A stretch of 64,000 nt of DNA from Odoribacter sp. AF15-53 (GCF_003479425.1 NZ_QUHC01000002.1:840577-904576), one strand, 5' to 3'. Numbered from the stretch's first letter, positions 45,330-54,037 are shown. Notes: a model not told the origin generated them from the letters alone. Made by a program: numbers and translations.

Positions 45330-45480
45330 AAAACGATCGTTTATTGATATTAATAACTTTTGCATTTTGTCATTTCCCATCAAATGCCAATTGCCTGATT
45401 GATAAAAAGAAAAAATATTTCATTTTTATTTGCACTATTCTAAAATTTAGTATATTTGCAACGCATTAAACGATCGTTTT
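45330..45480. promoter_or_regulatory. Putative invertible capsule promoter segment
   Basis: The left repeat AAAACGATCGTTTATTG (45330-45346) and right repeat CATTAAACGATCGTTTT (45464-45480) are inverted copies with one mismatch in 17 bases; each contains the palindrome AAACGATCGTTT. They enclose 117 bases carrying one promoter of the Bacteroidota type, facing right, away from upxY. Bacteroides fragilis capsule loci use the same layout: an invertible promoter upstream of upxY, flipped by a serine recombinase. No recombinase gene is in the window, so it would act in trans. Confidence 0.7.
45429..45458 (+). promoter_or_regulatory. Promoter inside the inverted-repeat segment (rightward in this assembly)
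   Basis: -33 TTTG at 45429-45432, 18-base spacer, -7 TATATTTG at 45451-45458. No matching promoter on the minus strand was found between the right repeat and upxY. After inversion the -7 box would map to about 45352-45359 on the minus strand and read into the upxY leader. Confidence 0.65.
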
Positions 45481-45710
45481 AAAATATATTATTACTATTT
45501 TATATTTACACTTTCTCATCGGTACTAAAACACAAAATACTAAACAATAATCACATAACACATCATCTACATATACATTTCCCACGATACTTCACTAGAG
45601 AAAGTATATTTTATGACAAAAACATTCTATTTTCACAAAATCTATTTCAATCTCTAAAGATACCTCGTAAACCACCTCTATTCCATAGAAAAAACACAAA
45701 AATACCATGC

Positions 45711-45822
45711 TAATAATCTCTTCTCTCCCGTCTTTCTCCGTTTCCCCTCCGTTACAGAAGCCATTTTCCATATAACGGCAAAGGAGAGGAACGGAACCAC
45801 AAAGATCTAAAAGAGATTATTA
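45711..45822. other. Long imperfect stem-loop
   Basis: TAATAATCTCTT (45711-45722) and AAGAGATTATTA (45811-45822) are a perfect 12-bp inverted repeat. Inside them, C/T-rich sequence on the left (TCCGTTTCCCCTCCGTTA) partly pairs with A/G-rich sequence on the right (TAACGGCAAAGGAGAGGAA). It may be a transcription barrier, a small RNA or a remnant of another element. Confidence 0.45.
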
Positions 45823-46103
45823 CCCGGAAATTTCGGAGAATTTTCTGTTAATTTTAGGTTATTCACCCCCAATGCTAGTCACTCGGTTTATAACAAAACA
45901 AGACCATTACGGGTTTGCACAGATATACTCTTGTCTATCTCCCATCCAAATTCGAAAAGAGAGTAAAATATGAAATTACAATCGAAATCCTATTTTAATT
46001 CTTATCCTGTAAAATCAACATACCACTCTTTGTACCCATATAATTTTCATGAATCTTCTACTATAAATATAGAAAAATTTTTCTCGCACAAATCTATTAT
46101 TTC

Positions 46104-46111
46104 TACCTTTG
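46104..46111 (+). promoter_or_regulatory. -7 box of lysR
   Basis: TACCTTTG, exact TAnnTTTG match, 22 bases upstream of the lysR ATG, giving a very short leader. No clear -33 TTTG is present. Confidence 0.5.
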
Positions 46112-46133
46112 TCTCAAACATAATTAAAAAAAG

Positions 46134-47036
46134 ATGCTGGATCACAAACTCACGATATTCTACCAGACAGCCAAACACCTGAATACCACGAAAGCCGCCG
46201 AAATACTACGACTCTCGCAACCCGCCATATCCAAAAGCATCAAGGAACTTGAACGTGGACTGGGTATCACGCTTTTCGATCGTGAAAAAGGCCGCCTGAC
46301 ATTAACTCCTGCCGGGAAATACCTTCTGGAACAAAGCGAAGACCTGATCGAGCGGGAGCGCATGATCACCTTCAACCTCCAGCATATGAAAAAAGAATTC
46401 TCCGGTACCCTACACATCGGGGCCAGCACCACGCTCTCGCAATACATCCTACCGGAATACCTAGCTCGCTTCCGGGAAGCCCATCCCTATATCGAGATAA
46501 ACCTGATTAGTGGCAACACCTACCAGATCGAACAGGAACTCATGGATAAAAATATCCAACTGGCATTTATCGAGGGTATGCCCTCTCAAACCGACATTCA
46601 CTACATCCCTTTCCTGAAAGACGAGATCGTACTCGTGACCGCGGCCAAAAACGAGACCCCGGAAACCATTAGCAAACAACAGTTGAAAAACCTGAAATTC
46701 GCCGTCCGGGAAGAGGGATCCGGGACATACAACATTATCCAGAGACAATTGGCCGCTTCGGGCATATCGATCAACGAACTAAATCAACAGATTGTCATCG
46801 GAAGTACCGAAGGCATTAAACAATATCTCAAACATTCCGATTGCCACGCCCTAGTTTCCGTGTTCTCGATTCAGGATGAACTCTCTTGCGGCCTGCTGAA
46901 AATTGTCGACATCGACGATTTAGAAATCACCCGCACCCTCTATGCCATTCACAAACAAGGCCCTATCGATCCCTACGCTGAACTACTCCTGAGATTCTGC
47001 GAAGCTCGTAACCGCAAGACTAAACGTAAAATATAA
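46134..47036 (+). CDS. LysR family transcriptional regulator
   Basis: 300 residues. Winged helix-turn-helix at 1-60 (FYQTAKHLNTTKAAEILRLS, QPAISKSIKELE, LFDRE), then a periplasmic-binding-like effector domain (about 90-295) with GASTTLSQYILPEYLARF and VREEGSGTYNIIQ. It is followed 105 nt downstream, same strand, by a YeiH-type transporter, mirroring the yeiE/cysB-like LysR plus YeiH pairs, so it probably controls that transporter, perhaps in response to sulfite or a related sulfur compound (inference). Confidence 0.93.
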   Translation: MLDHKLTIFYQTAKHLNTTKAAEILRLSQPAISKSIKELERGLGITLFDREKGRLTLTPAGKYLLEQSEDLIERERMITFNLQHMKKEFSGTLHIGASTTLSQYILPEYLARFREAHPYIEINLISGNTYQIEQELMDKNIQLAFIEGMPSQTDIHYIPFLKDEIVLVTAAKNETPETISKQQLKNLKFAVREEGSGTYNIIQRQLAASGISINELNQQIVIGSTEGIKQYLKHSDCHALVSVFSIQDELSCGLLKIVDIDDLEITRTLYAIHKQGPIDPYAELLLRFCEARNRKTKRKI

Positions 47037-47141
47037 TCACGGATCGAACCTATAACTTTTGCTCATACTATCTGAATATTTCTTATTTCCAAGATTCATA
47101 CATTTAGTAGATATTCGCGTCAAACAAATTACTAAAAGATC

Positions 47142-48083
47142 ATGAGCAAAATTCAACTGAACAAAAATCAAAAAGAAGTACTTTTCATAGTAGCGTTATT
47201 TCTTGTACCATTTCTTGATCCGGGCTTTGCCCTTTTACTAGGTTTGATTTTATCACTGACTATCGGTCACCCGTTCCTGGCCATCAACAGTCGGATCACA
47301 CATATACTCCTCCAAATTTCCGTCGTGGGATTAGGATTCGGAATGAATGTCGAGGAAGCCATCGAAGCGGGTAAAACAGGTATCCTGTTCACGATATTCT
47401 CGATCGTGGTTACCATCGGTCTGGGATTGTTCTTCACCAGTAAACTAAAAGTCAACCGGGACACGGGATTTCTCGTTTCCGGGGGTACAGCCATTTGCGG
47501 GGGAAGTGCCATTGCCGCTTTAGCCCCGGTAATAAAAGCAAAAGACAAGGATATCACCGTGGCCATGGGAACCATTTTCATGCTCAATGCCGTGGCATTA
47601 TTCATCTTCCCGCTCATCGGACGCTGGTTGGAAATGAACGATCACCAATTCGGTTACTGGTGCGCCATTGCCATCCATGACACGAGTTCGGTTGTCGGGG
47701 CCGCCAAGACATTCAGCAACGAGGCGTTAGCCATCGCCACTACCACCAAGTTAATCAGGGCTCTCTGGATCATCCCGGTTTCATTAATCGCGGCTTTCTT
47801 CTACAACAAAGGCACAAACACCAAATCAAAAATATCTATACCCTACTTTATCTTCTTCTACATCGTTGCCATGATCATCGCAACCTACACGCCGCAATGG
47901 GGACATGTATACACGCAAATCACCAGCTTTGCCAAAGTAGGGATGTTATTCACCTTGTTCTTGATCGGGGCCGGACTCTCTAAAGAAACCATCAAACAGG
48001 TCGGGTTCAAACCCATCCTTCTAGGCATCATCCTCTGGATATGTATCAGCGTGTTATCCGCCGGAGCTATCATGCTTTTTTAA
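47142..48083 (+). CDS. YeiH family putative sulfate/sulfur-compound exporter
   Basis: 313 residues with about ten membrane helices. Family core: VGLGFGMNVEEAIEAGK, VSGGTAICGGSAIAALAPVI, IFMLNAVALFIFPLIGRWL, and the C-terminal GMLFTLFLIGAGLSKETIKQ. Members (PF03601) are annotated as sulfate or sulfur-compound exporters by association; direct proof for this branch is not visible. The stop is followed about 110 bases later by a strong terminator. Confidence 0.9.
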   Translation: MSKIQLNKNQKEVLFIVALFLVPFLDPGFALLLGLILSLTIGHPFLAINSRITHILLQISVVGLGFGMNVEEAIEAGKTGILFTIFSIVVTIGLGLFFTSKLKVNRDTGFLVSGGTAICGGSAIAALAPVIKAKDKDITVAMGTIFMLNAVALFIFPLIGRWLEMNDHQFGYWCAIAIHDTSSVVGAAKTFSNEALAIATTTKLIRALWIIPVSLIAAFFYNKGTNTKSKISIPYFIFFYIVAMIIATYTPQWGHVYTQITSFAKVGMLFTLFLIGAGLSKETIKQVGFKPILLGIILWICISVLSAGAIMLF

Positions 48084-48190
48084 AAGATTTAAAAATACGA
48101 CATTGAAAACGAAGGGCGGGACTAACAAGCTTCTTAATATGAAACTACCACCCCTACCCCTCCTTACTCAGGAGGGGAAAACGCTTAGTA

Positions 48191-48225
48191 ATTACTACCC
48201 TCTCCAACAGGGAGAGGGTAGTAAT
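48191..48225 (+). terminator. Terminator after the YeiH gene
   Basis: ATTACTACCCTCTCC, loop AACA, then GGGAGAGGGTAGTAAT and TTTT. A second C/G-rich hairpin (CCCCTCC...GGAGGGG) lies just upstream at about 48155-48178. Confidence 0.85.
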
Positions 48226-48301
48226 TTTACAAGAAACAACCACATGGTCCCTTTATAAACTTTTTTCAATTCTTTTAAAAATAAGTAATACAGATTGTAT
48301 A

Positions 48302-48309
48302 TATATTTG
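48302..48309 (+). promoter_or_regulatory. -7 box of the NEW3/ABC operon
   Basis: TATATTTG, exact TAnnTTTG match, followed by GCAACG as at the capsule promoter (TATATTTGCAACG). It lies 44 bases upstream of the ATG at 48354. Confidence 0.6.
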
Positions 48310-48353
48310 GCAACGTATTGTAAATCATAACAAAATTATCTAACGAAATTTTT

Positions 48354-49505
48354 ATGACAATGCGTGCAAATTATTTAAGTCTGTTACTGGTACTGCTCAT
48401 GGGAATCCTACCCTTCGACATGCAGGCCTCAGAATCCGACAAGAACGTGATTCTGTACACTCCCTACACGAAAATCTCCGTGCCTCCGGGAGAATCCGTA
48501 AACTACAGTATTGATGTCATCAACAACAGTGATGCGGTAAAAAACGCCAACCTATCCGTGAAAGGGCTACCGCGGGGTTGGAGTTACGAATTGAAAGCAG
48601 GAAACTGGATCGTCAGCGAACTATCTGTTCTACCGCACGAGCGAAAGAATTTTTCGCTAAAAGTAGACGTCCCATTGAAGGTTAACAAAGGGACCTATCG
48701 TTTCACGATCATCGCAGAAGGTTTAGGCGAACTCCCGATCTCGATCACGGTTTCCAAGCAAGGAACCTACCAAACGGATTTCATCACGAATCAACCCAAC
48801 ATGCAAGGGAATTCGAAATCCACGTTCACTTTCAACGCCACGTTGAAGAATCAAACTGCCGAACAACAACTTTACGCCCTGATGGCACAAGCTCCCAGGG
48901 GATGGAATGTCACCTTCAAGGCGAACTACAAACAGGCTACTTCTGCCCAGGTCGAACCCAACGCCACTCAAAACATCACGATCGACATCAACCCGCCAGC
49001 CAATGTCGAAGCAGGAACGTATAAAATCCCGGTTCGAGCCGCAACTAGTTCGACTTCTGCCGATCTACAACTGGAAGTGGTCATCACGGGGACCTATCAG
49101 ATGGAATTGACAACACCAAGAGGACTTCTCAGCACTTCCCTCACTGCAGGCGACAGTAAACGTCTTGATCTAGTGGTCAAAAACGAAGGATCTGCAGAAC
49201 TGAAAGATATCCAGCTCTCTGCCAACAAACCGGTCGACTGGGAAGTATCTTTCGAACCCGCAAAGATAGACCGCCTGAAATCAGGCGAAACAGCTTCCGT
49301 GGTGGCCATCATAAAAGCTTACAAGAAAGCCCTGCCCGGTGATTACGCCACGAAGATTTCGGCAAAGACTCCTGAAGTCAATTCGACGGCAGACTTCAGG
49401 ATTTCAGTCAAAACACCTATGATCTGGGGCTGGATAGGAGTATTAATCATCTTGGTTGCACTGGGATGCGTGTATTACCTGTTCCGCAAATATGGAAGGA
49501 GGTAA
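48354..49505 (+). CDS. NEW3 domain membrane-anchored protein
   Basis: 383 residues. Signal peptide (LLLVLLMGILPFDMQAS), three Ig-like or NEW3-type beta-sandwich repeats (about 35-135, 140-245, 250-350) with repeated VPPGESVNYSIDVINNS, and a C-terminal membrane helix (IWGWIGVLIILVALGCVYYLF) with a basic end. It should sit on the outer face of the inner membrane. It starts an operon with an ABC ATPase and an ABC-2 permease (4-nt gap, then 8-nt overlap), so it is probably the extracytoplasmic partner of that exporter. Confidence 0.85.
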   Translation: MTMRANYLSLLLVLLMGILPFDMQASESDKNVILYTPYTKISVPPGESVNYSIDVINNSDAVKNANLSVKGLPRGWSYELKAGNWIVSELSVLPHERKNFSLKVDVPLKVNKGTYRFTIIAEGLGELPISITVSKQGTYQTDFITNQPNMQGNSKSTFTFNATLKNQTAEQQLYALMAQAPRGWNVTFKANYKQATSAQVEPNATQNITIDINPPANVEAGTYKIPVRAATSSTSADLQLEVVITGTYQMELTTPRGLLSTSLTAGDSKRLDLVVKNEGSAELKDIQLSANKPVDWEVSFEPAKIDRLKSGETASVVAIIKAYKKALPGDYATKISAKTPEVNSTADFRISVKTPMIWGWIGVLIILVALGCVYYLFRKYGRR

Positions 49506-49508
49506 GTC

Positions 49509-50249
49509 ATGGGCGAACCCATTATCGAACTCGAAGAATTAACCAAGAAATACGGCAAATTCACGGCCGTGGATCACATAAATCTCACCGTTCACAAAGG
49601 GGAGATTTTCGGAATCTTGGGTCCTAACGGGGCCGGAAAATCCACGACTATCCTCATGATGCTCGGGCTTACGGACCCGACCTCCGGTTCCGTGAAAGTT
49701 TGCGGGATCAATTCCACCCGCAACCCGCTACAAGTGAGGCACCGCGTGGGTTACCTGCCGGAAGACGTGGGGTTCTACGATGACATGACCGGATTGGAAA
49801 ACCTAATTTACACCGCACGCCTGAATAAAATCAACGAGAAGGTAGCCAGAGCCAAAGCCGCCGAATTACTGGAGCGAGTGGGACTAGCCGTTGATCCGAA
49901 AAAGAAAACGGGTAAATACTCCCGCGGGATGCGCCAAAGGCTTGGACTGGCTGACGTTTTGATCAAAAACCCGGAAGTAATCATCCTAGACGAACCGACA
50001 TCGGGAATAGACCCCGCGGGCGTGCAGGAATTCATGGATCTTATCCGGCAACTCCGGCAAGAGAACGGCCTGACCGTCCTTTTCTCCTCGCATCACTTAG
50101 ACCAGGTGCAGCACATCTGCGACCGGATCGGGTTGTTCGGCAACGGGAAATTACTGGCCGAGGTAAAACTCAACGAGTTGCAGGACAAAGAACACGGACT
50201 GGAAAATATTTATAACAATTATTTCGGGGGAGGAAAAAGCCATGAATGA
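49509..50249 (+). CDS. ABC transporter ATP-binding protein
   Basis: 246 residues. Walker A GPNGAGKST near residue 40, Q-loop region RVGYLPEDVGFYDDMTG, signature YSRGMRQRLGLADVL near 140, Walker B VIILDEPTSGIDP near 160 and H-loop LFSSHHLDQVQ. It belongs to the type that pairs with ABC-2 or NosY-like permeases for export. Its 3' end overlaps the permease start by 8 bases. Confidence 0.95.
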   Translation: MGEPIIELEELTKKYGKFTAVDHINLTVHKGEIFGILGPNGAGKSTTILMMLGLTDPTSGSVKVCGINSTRNPLQVRHRVGYLPEDVGFYDDMTGLENLIYTARLNKINEKVARAKAAELLERVGLAVDPKKKTGKYSRGMRQRLGLADVLIKNPEVIILDEPTSGIDPAGVQEFMDLIRQLRQENGLTVLFSSHHLDQVQHICDRIGLFGNGKLLAEVKLNELQDKEHGLENIYNNYFGGGKSHE

Positions 50250-51198
50250 CAATCGTAATCCATTCTGGGTCATCGTCCGTAAAGAAGTAACCGATCATGT
50301 CAAAAGCTGGCGGTTCATCATCTTGATCGTCATTATCGCCTTGACATGCATGGGATCGCTCTACACGGCACTGACCAACATCGGGGCAGCAATAAAACCG
50401 AATGATCCCGACGGATCGTTTTTATTCTTGAAACTCTTCACTGTATCCGACGGTAGCCTGCCCTCTTTCGTGATCTTTATTAGTTTCTTAGGACCGCTAC
50501 TCGGTATAGCGCTAGGTTTCGATGCCATCAATTCCGAACAAAACAAAGGTACTCTTAGCCGAATTCTATCACAACCGATACACCGGGATTACTTGATCAA
50601 TGCCAAGTTTATCGGGGCCTTAATTGTCATCGGAGTCATGCTTTTCGCCTTGGGATTCCTAGTGATGGGCTTCGGACTGATCGCCATAGGAATTCCTCCC
50701 ACGGCAGAAGAATTCACGCGAATCATATTTTTCATTATCGTGAGTATCTTCTACGTGGCCTTCTGGTTGAATTTATCAATATTCTTTTCCATTAAATTCA
50801 AACAAGCTGCCACGTCAGCACTGGCGTGCATAGCGGTATGGCTATTCTTCAGCGTGTTTTACAACATGATCATCAACCTGATCGGCAAGGCCATCAGCCC
50901 CTCGGAAATGGCCAGTACTTACCAGATCATCAGTTATCAGAGATTCATGCTGAACCTGCTCCGTTTCGCTCCCGGCATGCTGTTCAACGAGGCCACGACA
51001 ACCTTACTGATGCCCTCCGTACGGAGCCTGGGACCGCTTACCATGGAACAGGTACACGGGGCCATCCCGAGCCCTCTACCGCTCGGACAGAGCCTCATGG
51101 TCGTGTGGCCGCAACTAACCGGACTCATTGCCATCACGGTCATCTGTTTTGCCCTATCGTACGCTTCGTTTATGCGAAAGGAAATCAGATCGCGATAG
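50242..51198 (+). CDS. ABC-2/NosY-like permease
   Basis: 318 residues with six membrane helices: FIILIVIIALTCMGSLY near 25, ISFLGPLLGIALGFDAI near 85, GALIVIGVMLFALGFLVMGF near 130, IIFFIIVSIFYVAFWL near 165, ALACIAVWLFFSVFYNMII near 200, and TGLIAITVICFALSYASF at the C-terminus. The first helix is followed by a large extracytoplasmic loop. EQNKGTLSRILSQPIHRDYL is typical of the family's cytoplasmic coupling region. It forms an exporter with the upstream ATPase; the cargo is unknown. Confidence 0.9.
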   Translation: MNDNRNPFWVIVRKEVTDHVKSWRFIILIVIIALTCMGSLYTALTNIGAAIKPNDPDGSFLFLKLFTVSDGSLPSFVIFISFLGPLLGIALGFDAINSEQNKGTLSRILSQPIHRDYLINAKFIGALIVIGVMLFALGFLVMGFGLIAIGIPPTAEEFTRIIFFIIVSIFYVAFWLNLSIFFSIKFKQAATSALACIAVWLFFSVFYNMIINLIGKAISPSEMASTYQIISYQRFMLNLLRFAPGMLFNEATTTLLMPSVRSLGPLTMEQVHGAIPSPLPLGQSLMVVWPQLTGLIAITVICFALSYASFMRKEIRSR

Positions 51199-51205
51199 TT
51201 TCAAG

Positions 51206-51233
51206 AAGATGTGTTCGCAAACGGACACATCTT
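51206..51233 (+). terminator. Terminator of the NEW3/ABC operon
   Basis: AAGATGTGT-tCG, loop, CGg-ACACATCTT, then TCTTTTC. It starts 8 bases after the permease stop. Confidence 0.85.
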
Positions 51234-51259
51234 TCTTTTCACATATTTTCGTGTTCGAA

Positions 51260-51291
51260 TTTGTGAATTCGTAAAAACCACATTATCTTCG
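51260..51291 (+). promoter_or_regulatory. Promoter of the exbB/exbD pair
   Basis: -33 TTTG at 51260-51263, 20-base spacer, -7 TATCTTCG at 51284-51291 (one mismatch to TAnnTTTG). The ATG follows 20 bases later. Confidence 0.6.
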
Positions 51292-51311
51292 CACGACTAT
51301 AAAAAACGAGT

Positions 51312-51980
51312 ATGATTAGAACTTTTATACTGGCAGTCCAAACTGCACCCGCAAACAACATGGAAATGAGCTTATGGGATATGGTCGTGAAAGGCGGCTG
51401 GTTGATGATCCCGATCTTTATATTATCCGTTATTATCATCTATATCGCTTGCGAAAGATTCTGGCTTATCCGTAAAACCGGACTCTCGGATGTCCCTTTC
51501 ATGGAAAGGATACAAGAGATCCTGAAAACGGGTAACACTCGTGCAGCCCTCGAAGAGTGTGAAAAAGAGGCTTCTCCCCTGGCCAACACGCTCGCCAAGG
51601 GTATTAAAATACAGGACGAAGAACCGGGTGAGATCCGGCAAGCCATGGAAGACACGGCCAACTACGAAGTCGCCAATCTCGAAAAAGGTCTCCCCACCCT
51701 GGCAACCTGCGCGGGTACAGCTCCCATGATCGGATTCTTGGGTACCGTTGTCGGTATGGTCCAATCTTTTTACGATATGTCCATGGCAGGTAATAGCATT
51801 GACATCGGATTACTTTCCCGGGGTATCTACACCGCCATGATTACCACCGTGGCCGGGTTAATCGTCGGGATCATCGGTCAACTGGCCTACAACTTTCTGG
51901 TTGCCCGCGTAGATAAAATCGTTTTCCGCATGGAACACTATTCCTCCGAACTAATCGAAACCCTCCGCTCCAAAAAATAA
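51312..51980 (+). CDS. MotA/TolQ/ExbB proton channel family protein
   Basis: 222 residues with three membrane segments: about 30-52 (GGWLMIPIFILSVIIIYIACE), about 128-150 (LATCAGTAPMIGFLGTVVGMV) and about 168-192 (GIYTAMITTVAGLIVGIIGQ). The APMIGFLGTVVGMVQSF motif is the diagnostic core. It forms the proton-conducting pentamer that powers TonB- or Tol-dependent envelope processes, together with the ExbD-like protein 26 nt downstream. No TonB gene is adjacent. Confidence 0.95.
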   Translation: MIRTFILAVQTAPANNMEMSLWDMVVKGGWLMIPIFILSVIIIYIACERFWLIRKTGLSDVPFMERIQEILKTGNTRAALEECEKEASPLANTLAKGIKIQDEEPGEIRQAMEDTANYEVANLEKGLPTLATCAGTAPMIGFLGTVVGMVQSFYDMSMAGNSIDIGLLSRGIYTAMITTVAGLIVGIIGQLAYNFLVARVDKIVFRMEHYSSELIETLRSKK

Positions 51981-52006
51981 TTCCAAATTCTAAATTTACT
52001 CGTGTC

Positions 52007-52399
52007 ATGGCCATCAAACGTAAAAGCAAGATCAACCCGAATTTCAACATGTCGTCCATGACCGACATTTTCTTCCTGTTGTTGCTATTCTTCATGATCT
52101 CCTCGACCTTGATCAACCCGAACGCTTTAAAATTACTATTACCTAAAAGCACGAACCAGACGTCGGACAAACCGGTCGTGGTCGTCTCTATCGACAAGAA
52201 TTACACGTTTTACCTGAACGAAAAAGTGATCCCGTTCTCCATGTTAGAACGCCGTCTCGTGGAAGAATTGAAAGAACAGGAAGATCCCTGTATTTCACTC
52301 CAGGCCGACAAATCCGTAGCGCTGGAACAAGTCGTGAAAGTGATGAACATCGCCAAAGATCATAACTACCGGGTCATCCTGAGCACGGAACCGGAATAG
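52007..52399 (+). CDS. ExbD/TolR biopolymer transport protein
   Basis: 130 residues. Short cytoplasmic basic start (MAIKRKSKINPNFNMSSM), one membrane helix TDIFFLLLLFFMISSTL whose aspartate is the conserved proton-carrying residue, and a periplasmic domain ending VMNIAKDHNYRVILSTEPE. Partner of the ExbB-like protein. It ends the operon. Confidence 0.93.
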   Translation: MAIKRKSKINPNFNMSSMTDIFFLLLLFFMISSTLINPNALKLLLPKSTNQTSDKPVVVVSIDKNYTFYLNEKVIPFSMLERRLVEELKEQEDPCISLQADKSVALEQVVKVMNIAKDHNYRVILSTEPE

Positions 52400-52730
52400 A
52401 TCGTTCGATAATAAGGTATCACAACCCTAATACGACAATAACGATACCCCTAGCCTATTTCAAAGCGCTCACCAAACAATTATACCTGAACCAAATTTCC
52501 TACTATCGAACTGTAACAATGTAGAGAGGTCAACAAGATAGTATACCCTTGAGATTACTCCTGGCGAAGGCCGACACGTGAAAAAAAATAATTACGAAGC
52601 TGAAACCTATCGTCCAAGTCGGCGTATACAACCTCACAAGTGAGCAAAACTTGACGCTCATCGCTTGTAATGATTATCTCGTTGTAGATAAATATATTAG
52701 CAACAATTGTTAAACTAAAACTAACACAGT
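52400..52730. other. Intergenic region without a recognised gene
   Basis: About 330 bases between exbD and the DUF4136 gene. TATATTAG at 52693-52700, followed by CAAC, is a one-mismatch -7 box and the most likely promoter of the next gene. Nothing else is supported. Confidence 0.4.
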
Positions 52731-53387
52731 ATGAAACGTTTATTATTTTTATCATTCATCGGGCTGTTTGCACAGTTTCTGGTATCATGCTATCCCGGAG
52801 GCGCGGACAACGTGGAGGAGATGGACGTTGCCATAACGAATTATGACAAAAATGCGGACTTCACCAAGTACACCACATTCTCGCTCCCCGACACAATCGT
52901 CTATTTCGTGGCCAAGGGAGAAACTCCCAATCACGAGTTCGACGCACAAATCTTACAACTGGTAAAAGACAACTTCACGCAACTCGGATACACTTACATT
53001 GAACCGACAAGCGAAAGTGACGAACAACCGAGCTTTGTTGTCACCGTATCAGCTTTCTCTAACGTAAACTACTATTATGGCTCTGACTACTGGTATAACA
53101 ACTGGGGTTGGTATCCAGGATGGGATTGGATCTGGGGTCCGGCATGGGGTCCGGGTTGGGGTCCTTCATATCCCTGGTACCCGGTAACGGTATACTCTTA
53201 CAGAAGTGGTTCTATCGTGATCGACATGATCGCTGCTGACCAGGAAGCCAGCACCGCTAAAAAAGTTCCTGTACTCTGGAGCGGTATCGCAGACGGGTTG
53301 TTACAAGGATCAAAACAATCTATTATTGACAGAATGGAATCAACAATTGACCAGTGTTTCATCCAGTCACCGTACTTGAAAAAATAG
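52731..53387 (+). CDS. DUF4136 domain lipoprotein
   Basis: 218 residues. Lipobox LVSCYP near residue 20. The DUF4136 pattern is clear: TNYDKNADFTKYTTFSLPD near the start, ILQLVKDNFTQLGY in the middle and VPVLWSGIADGLLQG near the end. A central low-complexity stretch (about 112-155) is rich in W, G, Y and P (WYPGWDWIWGPAWGPGWG). Family function is unknown; it is a predicted periplasmic or outer-membrane lipoprotein. It is followed 36 nt later by a beta-barrel protein. Confidence 0.85.
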   Translation: MKRLLFLSFIGLFAQFLVSCYPGGADNVEEMDVAITNYDKNADFTKYTTFSLPDTIVYFVAKGETPNHEFDAQILQLVKDNFTQLGYTYIEPTSESDEQPSFVVTVSAFSNVNYYYGSDYWYNNWGWYPGWDWIWGPAWGPGWGPSYPWYPVTVYSYRSGSIVIDMIAADQEASTAKKVPVLWSGIADGLLQGSKQSIIDRMESTIDQCFIQSPYLKK

Positions 53388-53422
53388 TAGGATAGATCAT
53401 TAATTGTCAATTTTAAATTTAA

Positions 53423-54037
53423 ATGATTATGAGAAAGTTATTAATTATATCGCTAATACTATTCGGGCTTAGCCCTCTAGTAAAAGGACAGATGCTGAAT
53501 TTAAACTACCAGATGTCAGTTCCAATTGGTAAAATGAATGATTACGCTGGTAAAATGAGTTTCAGGGGTATGGACCTTGAATATCACCACTTCCTGAATG
53601 AAAAATTCTCTGTCGGAGGTATGATCGGTTGGAACACGTTCTACAAAGATAAAGGCAAAATGACCGGGGACTTCCTGTTTAAAGGCAGCAAGGATATACA
53701 CACCATCACCGGCTATCAATATCGTTACATCAATACAGTGCCTATCATGGTCATAGGACGTTACTGGCTTACTGATCAAAACACCATGTTCAGACCTTAC
53801 CTTGGTATCGGCCTGGGAACAAGCTGGACAGAATTGAAAACAGACTTGGGGCAATTTAGCGCCACGAACGCCAGATGGCAATTCGCATTCGCTCCTGAAA
53901 TAGGTACGATCATTCCCGTCAACGATCAATTTGCATTCAACATCGGTGCTAAATACACCTACGGAACAAAATCCGGAAAGATTGATGCCATGCAAAACTT
54001 CACGATCAGTGTCGGTATCGTATTCATGGGACAATAA
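53423..54037 (+). CDS. Outer-membrane beta-barrel protein (OmpW/OmpA-barrel-like size)
   Basis: 204 residues. Signal peptide (LLIISLILFGLSPLVKGQ) and alternating hydrophobic strands consistent with an eight-stranded barrel: FSVGGMIGWNTFY, PIMVIGRYWL, PYLGIGLGTSW, FAFAPEIGTI, and a C-terminal strand NFTISVGIVFMGQ. No soluble C-terminal domain. Likely co-transcribed with the DUF4136 lipoprotein; function unknown. Confidence 0.85.
   Translation: MIMRKLLIISLILFGLSPLVKGQMLNLNYQMSVPIGKMNDYAGKMSFRGMDLEYHHFLNEKFSVGGMIGWNTFYKDKGKMTGDFLFKGSKDIHTITGYQYRYINTVPIMVIGRYWLTDQNTMFRPYLGIGLGTSWTELKTDLGQFSATNARWQFAFAPEIGTIIPVNDQFAFNIGAKYTYGTKSGKIDAMQNFTISVGIVFMGQ

Larger units (their letters stand above)
45146..46133. 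other. Divergent intergenic region between capsule locus and lysR
   Basis: Almost 1 kb without a convincing gene; a 70-residue frame at 45970 has no family features. It holds the capsule leader with a small hairpin (ATGCGC-ttc-GCGCAT at 45213-45227), the inverted-repeat promoter segment (45330-45480), a long imperfect stem-loop (45711-45822) and the lysR promoter near 46104. Confidence 0.6.

Noticed and set aside
45970..46182. 70-codon plus-strand frame overlapping the lysR start
   Set aside because: It overlaps the lysR promoter and start and encodes a serine/asparagine-rich peptide without features.
52555..52755. 66-codon minus-strand frame in the exbD to DUF4136 gap
   Set aside because: It runs into the start of the DUF4136 lipoprotein gene on the other strand and lacks any motif.
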